Assembly: GCF_000317535.1 (NCBI RefSeq)
Contig: NC_019757.1
Location: forward strand, 6,227,501 to 6,291,500
From: Cylindrospermum stagnale PCC 7417
GTDB lineage: Bacteria; Cyanobacteriota; Cyanobacteriia; Cyanobacteriales; Nostocaceae
DNA: 64,000 nt
Direction of reading: 5' to 3'
Shown here: in pieces, positions 46,335-55,950 of the stretch
How positions within the stretch are numbered: the first letter of the stretch is position 1
How the letters are laid out: the number at the start of each line of letters is the position of its first letter
Program-made: the position numbers and the translations under genes
The notes under the pieces: generated by a model
What the model was told of the DNA's origin: nothing
Database searches by the model: none
The model's input: the letters and a program-made list of their open reading frames with translations, nothing else

Positions 46335-47327
46335 CTATAAATCCTGAAAGCAGATCCAGTCGTCTATGACTTGAGCGATCGCACCACCAGGAAAAGGATC
46401 AGTTTGCGAACGATTTGGCGCTGTAATTAAAGCCGTTAATTTTTCGATATGTTCAAAGCCAGGGGCATCAGGCAATATTTGTTGTAATACCTGACGCATC
46501 ACACGCCGCTGCAATGCCAGCGGTGCTGTCCTTAATACCCGCCGATTTAACCTTAAGGCTATATCATCCCCTTTGCCTAATTCCATCGCATCTAAACGCA
46601 AATTTCCGGCTGTTTGCTCTAAATATTCCACTTCTGCTTGCAGCAGTTCGGCGGTTTGGGCTAAGGCTGATTCAACTTTGGGGTTGAAATTTTCTTGCAA
46701 ATATGGTAAAAGCTCCTGGCGGATGCGGTTACGGGCATATTTCCAATCTTGATTGGTGGCATCTTCCCAAATTGGCAAGTTAAACTCTTGACAAAATTTC
46801 TCTGTTTCTGAGCGAGTAATTTCTAAGAGGGGACGTACTAACATAATGCTCGCAGTTAGTGGGCGTTGCCAAGTGAGAGCCTGCAAACCATCAGCGCCGG
46901 TACCGCGAATTAAATTGTAAAGGAGAGTTTCGGCGCGATCGCTTGCCGTGTGTCCTGTGACAATATATTGATAATTATTAGTTTGGGCAATTTTACTTAA
47001 AGCTTGATATCGCCAATTCCGTGCCGCAGCTTCACTCTTCACAGGTTCCTTAGCTGTGGCTAAATAAAAAGGAGTTTCCCAAATTTTAGCTAAACTTTCT
47101 ACATGACGAGCATTAGCTTGGGAATCATCACGCCAGCAATGATCACAGTGAGCAATGCCTAAGCGCCATCCCCACTTTGGTTGTAAATCTAACAGTATTT
47201 TTATTAAGCACAGAGAATCTTGTCCACCGGAAACAGCAACCAATAAGCTTTGATTCGGCTCAAATAAATGCCGTGCGCGGATAGTGCGGTGTATTTTGGC
47301 GTGTAGGGGAGTCCATAACATTTCCAT
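46335..47327 (-). CDS. tilS: tRNA(Ile)-lysidine synthetase TilS
   Basis: Essential enzyme of 330 residues that changes C34 of tRNA-Ile(CAU) to lysidine using ATP. The N-type ATP pyrophosphatase loop is LLVAVSGGQDSLCLIKI (SGGxDS). The conserved IVTGHTASDRAETLLYNLIR and the tRNA-recognition helices (WKYARNRIRQELLPYL) follow. The protein is near the short cyanobacterial TilS length and lacks the large extra C-terminal domain of E. coli TilS. The first Met residues (MEMLWTPLHAKI) fit. Confidence 0.93.
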   Translation of the reverse strand: MEMLWTPLHAKIHRTIRARHLFEPNQSLLVAVSGGQDSLCLIKILLDLQPKWGWRLGIAHCDHCWRDDSQANARHVESLAKIWETPFYLATAKEPVKSEAAARNWRYQALSKIAQTNNYQYIVTGHTASDRAETLLYNLIRGTGADGLQALTWQRPLTASIMLVRPLLEITRSETEKFCQEFNLPIWEDATNQDWKYARNRIRQELLPYLQENFNPKVESALAQTAELLQAEVEYLEQTAGNLRLDAMELGKGDDIALRLNRRVLRTAPLALQRRVMRQVLQQILPDAPGFEHIEKLTALITAPNRSQTDPFPGGAIAQVIDDWICFQDL

Positions 47328-47468
47328 ACTTCTTTATTAAGCACCTAAAAGCCTTCCAGCCTAGCGCTGAAACTCTTGAAAATTCGTGAATAAAAGTCAA
47401 TTATGATGCTGTTTTAAGCTTTTAAATAAATTTGTAGTTGATCACGGCTTACCCATTAGCACCTATCT

Positions 47469-47759
47469 CTAAGGGTGAGGTGTGATGGTGAGTATTGTCA
47501 GTTCATATTGATCTGGGCCATAATACCAAAATATCCTATAAGCAGCCGGAGTATTATTTTCGACATAGGCTTCAAAGACTTTTTCTTTATTTGGCCCTTT
47601 TAGAGAATCATACTCATGAGTTTTGAGACTAGCATGACGTAAGTTTTTTTCCATGAAGCCTAAAGTTTTCATTACTTTCTTATGTTTCTTTTCATCATTT
47701 ATTTTTAATATTTCTAATACTTCTTTAGCTTCATCTGTAAATTTTAGTTTGTACTGCAC
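47469..47759 (-). CDS. RelE/ParE-superfamily toxin-like protein
   Basis: Basic protein of 96 residues with the small helix-helix-sheet pattern of RelE-like toxins: YKLKFTDEAKEVLEILKIND, KKHKKVMKTLGFMEKN, then strands VFEAYVENNTPAAYRIFWYY and YELTILTITPHP. A small gene encoding an antitoxin-like protein lies 140 bases upstream on the same strand, giving an antitoxin-first module. It is AT-rich compared with its neighbours, suggesting transfer. Catalytic residues are not certain. Confidence 0.75.
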   Translation of the reverse strand: MQYKLKFTDEAKEVLEILKINDEKKHKKVMKTLGFMEKNLRHASLKTHEYDSLKGPNKEKVFEAYVENNTPAAYRIFWYYGPDQYELTILTITPHP

Positions 47760-47899
47760 TGTTAATTTGCTACCAATTTATAAAAAACTATTTTTAGTAC
47801 ATGAGCTATTATAAAACCGTAAGCCCCAAAACTACTTGTAAGCAAGCGGTCTAAGGGCTTTGGCTGAGTTAATTAATTGTAACAGATTAAGACTGATAC

Positions 47900-48205
47900 T
47901 TAGTCGTCAATTTCTAAATCTGCATATTCGGCAAAAGAACCTAAATCATGTAGTTCTCCAGCCGCAGCTTGTTGCATACCTTTTTCCAGAGAAGCACGAG
48001 CTTGTGAGTTTTTCCATAGCCACAGTTCACGCTCTGGAATATTAACTACTGGATCAAGTAATATTTGACCAGATGAGTTCATAAATACGCGGTAATTTTT
48101 TGATTTTGCCTCGGCTCCCAACGTTAAGCGTCTTCTGTCATCAATTGATGCAGATTCTTTGATTTGTTTGAAGTTTCCATCTGAGACTAGGGCTTTTGTG
48201 TACAC
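47900..48205 (-). CDS. Antitoxin-like protein partner
   Basis: Protein of 101 residues. The segment SASIDDRRRLTLGAEAKSKN and YRVFMNSSGQILLDPVVNIP is a small beta-rich domain like the AbrB/MazE-type DNA-binding part of some antitoxins. The C-terminal segment with ELWLWKNSQARASLEKGMQQ, AAAGELHDLGSF and AEYADLEIDD is acidic and helical, typical of toxin-neutralising tails. The upstream frame position fits co-expression with the toxin-like gene downstream. Confidence 0.75.
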   Translation of the reverse strand: MYTKALVSDGNFKQIKESASIDDRRRLTLGAEAKSKNYRVFMNSSGQILLDPVVNIPERELWLWKNSQARASLEKGMQQAAAGELHDLGSFAEYADLEIDD

Positions 48206-48541
48206 TTTAATTCACCTTTCAATAACTTTCATGTAAATTATTCAGATGCATGAAAAATACACTGCCCATGCTAAAACTTGCAACCTATAAGTATCTCTTA
48301 CAAAATAGAGGTTGGAGAAAAAGGTTTTTGCTTGGGAAGAATAATATGAAGCAATTTGGCAACAAACACTAGCACATAAAGTTAATTGCTTAGATTCTAT
48401 TAGGATAGCAATAAATTTTAAAATGGGCAAGTGGGTAAGTGGGTATTTAGTTTTCAGCTTATATTTCCCAAGAGACAGCTATAAATATCACATCCAACAT
48501 TTCCCCTCTCCGCCAGCAGAGAGGGGTTAGGGGTGAGGTAC
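48206..48541. other. Intergenic region with hairpin near the ccsB 3' end
   Basis: No gene seen. CCCCTCTC (48503-48510) and GAGAGGGG (48519-48526) form a perfect 8-base stem 16 bases from the ccsB stop. It lacks a T-tract and resembles a common dispersed cyanobacterial palindrome, but may end ccsB transcription. Confidence 0.45.
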
Positions 48542-49594
48542 TTAGAAAAACCAACCGTAAGAATGTAAACCTTTACCCAAGAGATTTACACCGAGATAGC
48601 AAATCCAGACGACAACAAAACCAGTAGCCGCTAAGATTGCGGGACTGCGTCCTTGCCAACCGCGAGTGATTCTAGTGTGGAGATAAGCGGCGAAAACTAA
48701 CCAAGTGATTAACGCCCAAGTTTCTTTTGGGTCCCAACTCCAGTATGAACCCCAAGCTTCATTTGCCCAAACGGCACCGGCAATAATGCCAATTGTCAGC
48801 AGGGGAAATCCCAAGCCGATGATGCGATAGCTGATGTTATCCAGGGTTTCGGCTAGGCTGAGGCGTTGGGGAGAAAGTGGTTCGGCAGATGAGACGGTTT
48901 TAGATTCAGGGGCTGTGATTAAATTCAAAACAGCGGTACCGTTGCCGTTGTTATTGCTTTCGTAACGTGAAAAACCATTATTTTCGGCGGCGGTTGCTGG
49001 GAGTTGAGAAATTAACTCACCTGCTTTGCGTAATTGATAGCCGTTGCTGCGATAACCGCCGGTACCAACAGAACTGCCTTGTAGTTGGATGTTTTGCCCG
49101 CGAGTGACGATCAAAAATGCGATCGCCATCAGCGCACCCACCATCAAAGCCGAATAACTCAACATCATCACGCTGACGTGCATCATCAGCCAATTCGACT
49201 TTAGCGCCGGCACTAAAGGTTCAGACAGTTGCATACCTGATGGCAAAGTCAAGGTAGCAAAAGCCGCAATCCCCATAGCTACGGGGGCAGTCACAACGCC
49301 CACCAAGCGGCTGCGGCTGCTATTTTCGGCAATTAAATGAACGGCTGTAATTCCCCAAGTTAAGAAAAATAGGGATTCATACAGATTGCTCAAAGGAAAA
49401 TAGCCAGCTTCGATCCATCGTGCCCCTAGTAGGGTAGCTATGCACAAATTCGCGATCGCCATACATGCTGTCCCCAAAGCGGCAAATGCTGGCAGATTTG
49501 GAAAAGCCGCCCCAACCCAATACACCAGCATGGTGAGGAATAAAATCGCAAAGGAGGCATTGTCCAGCCAGTTCTGGAGTACAACCAGATTCAT
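48542..49594 (-). CDS. ccsB: Cytochrome c biogenesis protein CcsB (CcsA-type)
   Basis: Integral membrane protein of 350 residues with about eight helices, part of system II heme delivery to c-type cytochromes in the thylakoid lumen. The tryptophan-rich heme-handling motif is present ([18 protein letters not shown]), with conserved histidines in [11 protein letters not shown] and in [10 protein letters not shown] and the C-terminal GLHSYGWFF. The name differs by convention: the plastid homolog is CcsA, while cyanobacterial annotation uses CcsB. A loop of about 70 residues rich in Gly and Asn is a variable insert. Confidence 0.92.
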   Translation of the reverse strand: MNLVVLQNWLDNASFAILFLTMLVYWVGAAFPNLPAFAALGTACMAIANLCIATLLGARWIEAGYFPLSNLYESLFFLTWGITAVHLIAENSSRSRLVGVVTAPVAMGIAAFATLTLPSGMQLSEPLVPALKSNWLMMHVSVMMLSYSALMVGALMAIAFLIVTRGQNIQLQGSSVGTGGYRSNGYQLRKAGELISQLPATAAENNGFSRYESNNNGNGTAVLNLITAPESKTVSSAEPLSPQRLSLAETLDNISYRIIGLGFPLLTIGIIAGAVWANEAWGSYWSWDPKETWALITWLVFAAYLHTRITRGWQGRSPAILAATGFVVVWICYLGVNLLGKGLHSYGWFF

Positions 49595-49727
49595 AAAGTC
49601 TTCTCCCTAGTGGATTATTTAAAATATCGATTCTGACTATTCTGATCCTATCCGCTTAGAGACTCATGGGGCATGGTTGTTAGCCGTCCTTAAGTATTGC
49701 TCAAGCTGATGTCGCACCTGAAAAAGA

Positions 49728-51527
49728 TTAGGGAGATGGATTTGGTGTTGCTGTAGGTACGGGTACTAGGGGAGTAGCAGCAGCGCCAGGACTTGGTATA
49801 GGGGCTGGGTTGCCAGCTTTTTTGAGTGCTAGAAAAATATCATAGCGAGTACTACGACTGTCGTTGACAGCAGTTGTCACCCCAATTGAACGTGTGGCTG
49901 CAAGCATTGTTTGTTGATTGGGGAATAGTGAATTTAGCGTAAAACTTTTGACAGTCTGTTCCACATCCAGGAAAAATTGCCCATTGCTGGGTGATGGTTC
50001 TTTGGGAACAGTTTGTTGAAAGGGGAGAGTATTGCCTAGGGGATTGTTTGGGTTTGTAACAATTTTATCGGTGATGGGAGCGCCCACTACTAAAAAAGCC
50101 ACGTCTCCATCTAACCAACCATGGGTTGCGGTTAAAGTGCCAAAAGGTGAAATCCAGTTGACAACGGGTTTACCGGAGACTGTCCCCGGTTGGATTTGGA
50201 ACTGGTATTGATTTTTCATCACATCATCCAGCTGTTGTAAAGATGTTTCAGCGGCATTGCGATTACTTGCCTGTACCATAAACACCAAACCCGCCCGAAA
50301 ATTCTCTGGGGAACTGTCTTTTGAGCTAGTGGGAATTACAGAGAGGGAAAACTCGCCTTTCATCCAACGGAGAAAATCCCGTTCTAAGTCCAGATTTGTC
50401 AGCGATTTCACACCACCTCGCAATTGTTCTGGCGTCATCGGCGCTAAGGGATTTCCCTGAGCCGTTAAAACATAATCAGCCCACAACCGCTGTAAGTTAC
50501 TACCAGACAGCATCATCAAAGTTTCCCCAGGTACTCGGCTTGGCATTTTTCCAGCTTTGTTTTCCACTGCTAGCAAACGCCGACTATTAGGGTTTAACCA
50601 AGAAATTCCCTTGAAGCGCATTCCTTCTGGCTCCAAACTCACTGTCCCAGCTATTCCTTGGTTATTTTGAAGTTGAGCCAAAACTTGAGCAGGTAACCGA
50701 TGCTTGGGAGCAGCAGCAGCTATTCTCGCTGCTATGGGTACATTTACATAAAACTGGGCAAAGGGCTGGTAAGTGGCGATTTTCGGGAAATTATCCGAAA
50801 ATCCGCCAATTGTTGCTAAAGATATTTTGCTTTTGTAGGCGTCAATCGCTCGTTCTGTGGCTTGAGGATTATCGGTAATCACTAAGTAACGCTGATCTAA
50901 TAATGCTGCTGAAAAGTTAGCTCCAACTTGTCCCTCAGTCTGTTTAATGGCGATTCCCTGATAAGTGCGATCAATCCATTTGCCTTGTTTGAGAGGTTTA
51001 GGTTGTGCCAAAATGCTTTTAGCGATTTCTGGATTTTTCACCGGCAGCACCATTACCACTGACTGCTGACTACTAGTAGCATCTCCATCGGTAGCTACAG
51101 GTTTGGGTGCAGGATTTGTAGCTTGGGGGGCTAAAATGGCGATCGTTACTTCATTACCTACCCAAGGTTGAATATCTTTCTCAAAATTGTAACCATTATT
51201 CGTCAGCAAGCGATCGCCAGCGGCGTACCGGAGGTAATCGCGCAACTGCACAATACTTTTATCCACTTCTCCTTGGGTTTCTGGCGTCCCAAACTCCCGT
51301 AATTTCTGCCATTGTCTAGGATCTGTCGTTAGAGAAACCGCAAATAAAGCATCTTGTGGAATAATCTTGACACCTACTGGCAAATCTCTGGAAAGTGGTT
51401 GTCCCTGGGTTAACAACCAATATGCTGCACTCCCCGCACCAATCAATAACCCAGCAGCCGAGAGCGTCAACACCAGAGACGGTTTCTTTTTTTTATTCTT
51501 TACAGCAGACACAACACGCAGTGCCAT
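49728..51527 (-). CDS. DUF3352 domain protein
   Basis: Protein of 599 residues with a single N-terminal membrane segment (SLVLTLSAAGLLIGAGSAAY) after a basic start, so the bulk is likely outside the cytoplasm. The rest fits DUF3352 of cyanobacteria (QDALFAVSLTTDPRQWQKLR, WVGNEVTIAILAPQ, GVTTAVNDSRSTRYDIFLAL). It ends in a Pro/Thr-rich tail. The function is unknown. It is 133 bases upstream of ccsB on the same strand; a shared transcript is possible. Confidence 0.85.
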   Translation of the reverse strand: MALRVVSAVKNKKKKPSLVLTLSAAGLLIGAGSAAYWLLTQGQPLSRDLPVGVKIIPQDALFAVSLTTDPRQWQKLREFGTPETQGEVDKSIVQLRDYLRYAAGDRLLTNNGYNFEKDIQPWVGNEVTIAILAPQATNPAPKPVATDGDATSSQQSVVMVLPVKNPEIAKSILAQPKPLKQGKWIDRTYQGIAIKQTEGQVGANFSAALLDQRYLVITDNPQATERAIDAYKSKISLATIGGFSDNFPKIATYQPFAQFYVNVPIAARIAAAAPKHRLPAQVLAQLQNNQGIAGTVSLEPEGMRFKGISWLNPNSRRLLAVENKAGKMPSRVPGETLMMLSGSNLQRLWADYVLTAQGNPLAPMTPEQLRGGVKSLTNLDLERDFLRWMKGEFSLSVIPTSSKDSSPENFRAGLVFMVQASNRNAAETSLQQLDDVMKNQYQFQIQPGTVSGKPVVNWISPFGTLTATHGWLDGDVAFLVVGAPITDKIVTNPNNPLGNTLPFQQTVPKEPSPSNGQFFLDVEQTVKSFTLNSLFPNQQTMLAATRSIGVTTAVNDSRSTRYDIFLALKKAGNPAPIPSPGAAATPLVPVPTATPNPSP

Positions 51528-52153
51528 TGAAACCTACACCTCATACTTGCGAACTCATTACTTGCTTTATTAGCTAATTAGATAAATTTTTCCACCCTGG
51601 ATATTGTTGATACTTCGGTAATCAACTTTCCCGGCACTTTCAAAAAAAGTGTTTTTGTGGTTAGTTACTTTTAACATGCTTTGTTTAACTTCGCAGAACC
51701 TTTCCCTGAAAAGTTTCTCTCTAGCAGCAAGTCTTTGGGAGATAAATTTCTCACTGCCATCAATCCTCCTGATAACTAACCCGCAAAAGCGGCAAGTCAT
51801 CAGCAGCTAATATTACCCTTTATTGGTACATTTTCAATTTAAGAGGTTAACTGAATCAAACCGGTAACAATTAACTTTCCAGATTTGAAGCTTGATTGCC
51901 AAATAAAATGATCAAATTTCAGAAATTTCGCTTCCTCATACACAACAGTTGTTATTTTTGCTGATGATCAACTGCTATTTTTCTCGAAGCTAATAAAAAT
52001 TAATTAATCAGCAACAAATCAGGCAATTTGGCTAAAAATGACTAAATTAACCATATTTAGTCGCCAATCTCAGCTTGATAGCCACACTAAACTGGAAAAC
52101 TAATCAACCCTCTCAGTGCTGACTAGGAGCTTTTTTGATCATCTGGTAGTTTC
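51528..52153. other. Intergenic region
   Basis: No convincing gene. A 76-codon frame at 51570-51800 on the minus strand has no recognisable product. The region is AT-rich, with no clear hairpin. Confidence 0.45.
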
Positions 52154-52786
52154 CTAACTCATTAATTCGCCATTGACACTCAGCTGCATGGGCCCCAGAT
52201 ATTTAGTTAAATAAGGCGAAAAAACTTCATAAATCAAGGTTAAAGGCTGTCCACGATGCCAAAATAAATAATGGCGTCCCCAAAAAGGCCCAATCTCATC
52301 AAAACCTGACTGTAGCGCTTCAGAGTAACCGTAGTAAACTCCTTGGACATCTCGATATAATTCTGTGCGGACACGAGCTAAACTCGCCCAAATTGGTAAC
52401 GAACGGTTTTGCAGATACTCATCTACATGACTCGCTTCCCACCATGAAGAAGCGTAACCCAGGCGCTGTCCAGAAGCTGTACGCAGCCACACCTGTCGCC
52501 GCAGTCGTGGGCCAGGAACAGCTTCGATGAGCGGAGGCGCATGATCTGAGTCCATACCAAGTAAAGACATATCAATGACATCCACTTCCGTAGGCTCACT
52601 TGTAAGCAATTGTAAATGCCTTGTTGGGGAGCCATCGCCTAAAAGTAGCAATTGCCAAGCTGGTGCCATTTGAGTGTGAGGCAAACCAGATTGCAGAATT
52701 TCCTCCCCACCTTGCCAAATCGGAGTCAGGCGATGCCAAGCAACTGGCAGTGTTAAGTTGTTTGTCGGCGTAACAGTAGTAGTCAA
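52154..52786 (-). CDS. Chorismate lyase (chorismate-pyruvate lyase family)
   Basis: Protein of 210 residues, family DUF98/chorismate lyase of cyanobacteria, which makes 4-hydroxybenzoate from chorismate for plastoquinone. Recognised by PTRHLQLLTSEPTEVDVIDM, GPRLRRQVWLRTASGQRLGY, ASSWWEASHVDEYL, and GRHYLFWHRGQPLTLIYEVF near the C-terminus. It is unlike E. coli UbiC in sequence, so no gene symbol is given. The gene is 168 bases from the tRNA-Leu gene, both on the minus strand. Confidence 0.88.
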   Translation of the reverse strand: MTTTVTPTNNLTLPVAWHRLTPIWQGGEEILQSGLPHTQMAPAWQLLLLGDGSPTRHLQLLTSEPTEVDVIDMSLLGMDSDHAPPLIEAVPGPRLRRQVWLRTASGQRLGYASSWWEASHVDEYLQNRSLPIWASLARVRTELYRDVQGVYYGYSEALQSGFDEIGPFWGRHYLFWHRGQPLTLIYEVFSPYLTKYLGPMQLSVNGELMS

Positions 52787-52953
52787 TGTTTTTTACAAAA
52801 CTTCACCTATCTATATAAAAGCATAAAAAAACTGGCGTCCCAAGAGCTTTTGCAGCGGAAATTAGGTGAAGGGTTTATGGAAAGGTTGGGAAATGGCGAG
52901 AAATCCTGTCTCAGGACTCCTCACTCACTCCGCCAAACTCAGCACTGAAAAAA

Positions 52954-53034
52954 TGCGGATGGCGAGACTCGAACTCGCAAGGCAAAGCCACACGCACCTC
53001 AAGCGTGCGCGTATACCAATTCCGCCACATCCGC
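52954..53034 (-). tRNA. tRNA-Leu (GAG)
   Basis: Minus-strand cloverleaf of 81 bases. The acceptor stem GCGGATG pairs with CATCCGC, with discriminator A. The D-arm (GGCGGAATTGGTATACGC) and T-arm (CGAGTTCGAGTCTCG) are normal, and the long variable arm is typical of class II tRNA-Leu. The anticodon stem CACGC/GCGTG encloses TTGAGGT, giving anticodon GAG. The 3' CCA is not encoded. Confidence 0.95.
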
Positions 53035-53441
53035 ACGGTATCTCTAGAAATAGAATATAGCATAAAAAATAATTGAAGTGAAATATTTTCCAAATTTTTT
53101 CAGTAAGGATATCTGACTGACAGAAATCTAGTAGCGGCAGTGATATTAAAAAAAGTAGAGCGTCTGTGAATTGCATCGGGCGATATCGCCAAAGCCGAGT
53201 TCCCGAACTCGGCAAACACCACTTACAGCCGCAATCTTGTTAGTCTAGTTAAAACTCGTGGAGGCGGCAGAGCCAAGTCTCACCCTTTGGGAAGCAGCCC
53301 TTCATCAGGTGTCTACACTCTGCTCAGAACGAGAGTTGGCAATTGACTATGATTATTTGAAATAATGCCAAATGCCACAGCGTTATTTCAACTGGATAGG
53401 AGAGAATATCAATCTACTAGTACTGATATCGAAGCTAGAAA
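53035..53441. other. Intergenic region upstream of accC
   Basis: No gene seen. It contains small palindromes (GCCGAGTTC/GAACTCGGC at about 53195-53214) and probably the accC promoter. Otherwise featureless. Confidence 0.4.
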
Positions 53442-54794
53442 ATGAAATTTGACAAAATATTAATTGCTAATCGGGGAGAAATCGCCCTTCGTATTCTCCG
53501 AGCCTGTGAAGAAATGGGAATTGCGACGGTTGCGGTTCACTCTACTGTTGACCGTAATGCCCTCCATGTGCAACTTGCTGACGAAGCGGTTTGCATTGGC
53601 GAACCTGCCAGCAGTAAAAGTTATTTGAATATTCCCAATATTATTGCCGCTGCCTTGACTCGCAATGCCAGCGCCATTCATCCTGGTTATGGCTTTTTGG
53701 CAGAAAACGCCCGGTTTGCGGAAATCTGTGCTGACCATCATATTGCCTTTATTGGCCCCACTCCCGAAGCCATCCGGCGGATGGGGGATAAATCCACAGC
53801 TAAAGAAACGATGCAAAAGGCTGGGGTGCCAACAGTGCCTGGCAGTGATGGGTTGGTAGAGACTGAGCAAGAAGGACTGCTACTCGCCAAGGATATTGGC
53901 TATCCCGTGATGATTAAAGCCACGGCGGGTGGTGGTGGAAGGGGTATGCGGCTGGTGCAATCTGAAGACGAATTCGTCAAACTTTTTCTAGCGGCTCAAG
54001 GGGAAGCGGGAGCTGCTTTTGGCAATTCCGGCGTTTATATCGAAAAATTTGTTGAACGTCCCCGCCACATTGAATTTCAAATTTTGGCGGATAACTACGG
54101 TAATGTCATCCACTTGGGCGAGAGAGATTGCTCGATTCAGCGCCGGAATCAAAAGCTACTGGAAGAAGCCCCCAGCCCGGCGCTCGACTCAGAACTACGG
54201 GAGAAAATGGGACAAGCTGCGGTGAAAGCTGCCCAGTTTATTAACTACACTGGGGCAGGTACCATCGAGTTTCTCCTCGATAAATCCGGTAAGTTCTACT
54301 TTATGGAAATGAACACCCGGATTCAAGTTGAGCATCCGGTAACGGAGATGATTACTGGGGTAGATTTGGTCGTCGAACAAATTCGCATTGCTCAAGGGGA
54401 AAGACTCAAACTTACCCAAGACCAAGTAGTTTTAAGGGGTCATTCAATTGAATGCCGCATCAATGCCGAAGATCCTGATCATGATTTTCGCCCCTCCCCT
54501 GGACGCATCAGTGGCTATCTTCCCCCTGGAGGCCCTGGTGTCCGCATTGATTCCCATGTGTACACAGATTACCAAATTCCGCCTTACTACGATTCCCTAA
54601 TCGGTAAGTTAATTGTTTGGGGGCCAGACCGACCGACTGCGATTAACCGGATGAAACGGGCATTGCGGGAATGTGCCATCACTGGACTACCTACCACCAT
54701 TGGGTTTCATCAGAGAATTATGGAAACCCCCCAGTTTTTGCAAGGTAATGTCTATACCAATTTTGTGCAGGAGATGAACAACTTGGGGCAATAG
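53442..54794 (+). CDS. accC: Biotin carboxylase subunit of acetyl-CoA carboxylase (AccC)
   Basis: ATP-grasp enzyme of 450 residues that carboxylates the biotin on AccB, the first step of fatty acid synthesis. Recognised by [37 protein letters not shown], the glycine-rich ATP loop [14 protein letters not shown], the active-site [20 protein letters not shown] and [20 protein letters not shown]. The length matches E. coli AccC (449). The gene stands alone here; accB and the carboxyltransferase genes are elsewhere, as usual in cyanobacteria. Confidence 0.96.
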   Translation: MKFDKILIANRGEIALRILRACEEMGIATVAVHSTVDRNALHVQLADEAVCIGEPASSKSYLNIPNIIAAALTRNASAIHPGYGFLAENARFAEICADHHIAFIGPTPEAIRRMGDKSTAKETMQKAGVPTVPGSDGLVETEQEGLLLAKDIGYPVMIKATAGGGGRGMRLVQSEDEFVKLFLAAQGEAGAAFGNSGVYIEKFVERPRHIEFQILADNYGNVIHLGERDCSIQRRNQKLLEEAPSPALDSELREKMGQAAVKAAQFINYTGAGTIEFLLDKSGKFYFMEMNTRIQVEHPVTEMITGVDLVVEQIRIAQGERLKLTQDQVVLRGHSIECRINAEDPDHDFRPSPGRISGYLPPGGPGVRIDSHVYTDYQIPPYYDSLIGKLIVWGPDRPTAINRMKRALRECAITGLPTTIGFHQRIMETPQFLQGNVYTNFVQEMNNLGQ

Positions 54795-54799
54795 TCAGG

Positions 54800-54945
54800 G
54801 ATTGGGGACTGGGGACTGGGGACTGGGGGAAAAATTCTCTCCTGTGCACCCTAACTCCTGCCCCTCTGCCTCTTCAGCCAATTACCAATTACCAATTACC
54901 AATTACCAATTACCAATTACCAATTACCCATCACCAATTACCTAA
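54800..54945. repeat. Short tandem repeats downstream of accC
   Basis: A GGGGACT heptamer is repeated (GGGACTGGGGACTGGGGACT, about 54803-54829), followed from about 54878 by seven or so copies of the 10-base unit ATTACCAATT, slightly decayed at the end. Both are common intergenic simple repeats in Nostoc-type genomes, and copy number is likely variable between strains. Confidence 0.8.
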
Positions 54946-55235
54946 TTCGCACGAGACAGCATGGTTAGCAATCCTTGCTGACCTAGCAAAATTTCTCGCA
55001 CCAGACTGAAGATTGCCACCCCAATGATGGGTGTAATGTCCACTCCGCCTATGGGTGGTACTAGCTTTCGCAACAGCAATAAAAAGGGTTCTGTGGGCCA
55101 AGCTATGAGATTAAAGGGGAACCGATTCAGATTCACTTGCGGATACCAAGTGAGAATGATGCGGAAAATAAACAAAAATATCATCAGTCCCAACACAAGG
55201 CCGAGAATCAAAGCAGTCAGGTTAACGCCAGTCAT
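54942..55235 (-). CDS. YggT family membrane protein
   Basis: Protein of 97 residues with two hydrophobic segments (LTALILGLVLGLMIFLFIFR and DITPIIGVAIFSLVREIL) around the conserved loop LTWYPQVNLNRFPFNLIAWP and EPFLLLLRKLVPPIGG. The family (YggT/Ycf19) is linked to membrane and cell-shape or thylakoid functions in cyanobacteria and plastids. It has a good start at 55235 and the stop overlaps the simple repeat. Confidence 0.9.
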   Translation of the reverse strand: MTGVNLTALILGLVLGLMIFLFIFRIILTWYPQVNLNRFPFNLIAWPTEPFLLLLRKLVPPIGGVDITPIIGVAIFSLVREILLGQQGLLTMLSRAN

Positions 55236-55603
55236 TGGTTTGAGCTACTATCTGTGAAGAAAGAAAAAATTTGCCAGCTTGGGAATTTTAAGCTTTGTAA
55301 AGCATTCTCTCTCTAATTTTAACCAAATGCTGTCACTTCCTTTGGCAATAGAAAAGCAAAGTGGCTGAGGTGGTGAACTTAGTGAAGCGATTACTAAGTA
55401 CAAAATTTCGTCAGTGCGTATCGTTAGAAGACAAGATTTAGGGCTTTTAGTTGTGTTGTCGCACTAAAACGCGACTATCAACGTTAACGCTACGAATTTA
55501 TGTAAAGCTGTACTAAGTTTGGTGGCTCACAATTTAGAGGCTTCTCAAGAAAGTGATACACCATTAAAATTGAGATGAACTGTGTAAAAAAAGGTTGAGA
55601 ACT
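55236..55603. other. Intergenic region upstream of psbX
   Basis: No gene seen. It presumably carries the promoters of the divergent YggT gene and psbX. No clear palindrome. Confidence 0.4.
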
Positions 55604-55723
55604 ATGACGCCTTCTTTAGCAAATTTTCTTTGGAGTCTTGTAGCGGGTGCTGCGATTGTGGTTATCCCGGCGACAGTTGGTTTGATTTTCATTAGCCAGA
55701 AAGATAAAATTCAGCGTTCTTAA
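55604..55723 (+). CDS. psbX: Photosystem II reaction centre protein PsbX
   Basis: Very small membrane protein of 39 residues, beginning [17 protein letters not shown] and ending KDKIQRS, with one transmembrane helix ([20 protein letters not shown]). Sequence and length match cyanobacterial PsbX, a peripheral low-mass subunit of photosystem II near cytochrome b559 and the QB site. The start has AAGG upstream. ycf66 follows 227 bases downstream on the same strand. Confidence 0.93.
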   Translation: MTPSLANFLWSLVAGAAIVVIPATVGLIFISQKDKIQRS

Positions 55724-55950
55724 TGCTTGGGGGAGTCGCTTTGACTCTGGGGACTGGCTAATGGGGATTGGGGACTGGAATATTCTTCTTTTCTCTCATC
55801 CCTAAGACCCAATCCCCAAACCCCGATTGCGATCAACGGCTTCAGAGCTGATGGCGCCAGATGCTTTGAAGCTTAAATATATTGCGTCTAATTAAAGTAG
55901 TGATTTTAATTGTGACTCGCTAACATAGATTTGATGTTGGGAAAACAGCA

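Noticed and set aside
51570-51800. 76-codon minus-strand frame between the DUF3352 and chorismate lyase genes
   Set aside because: A CRFCG stretch resembles half a zinc site, but there is no second half, no ribosome site and no family match.
54800-54945. CRISPR-like array near the accC end
   Set aside because: The units are 7 and 10 bases long with no spacers; these are simple tandem repeats.
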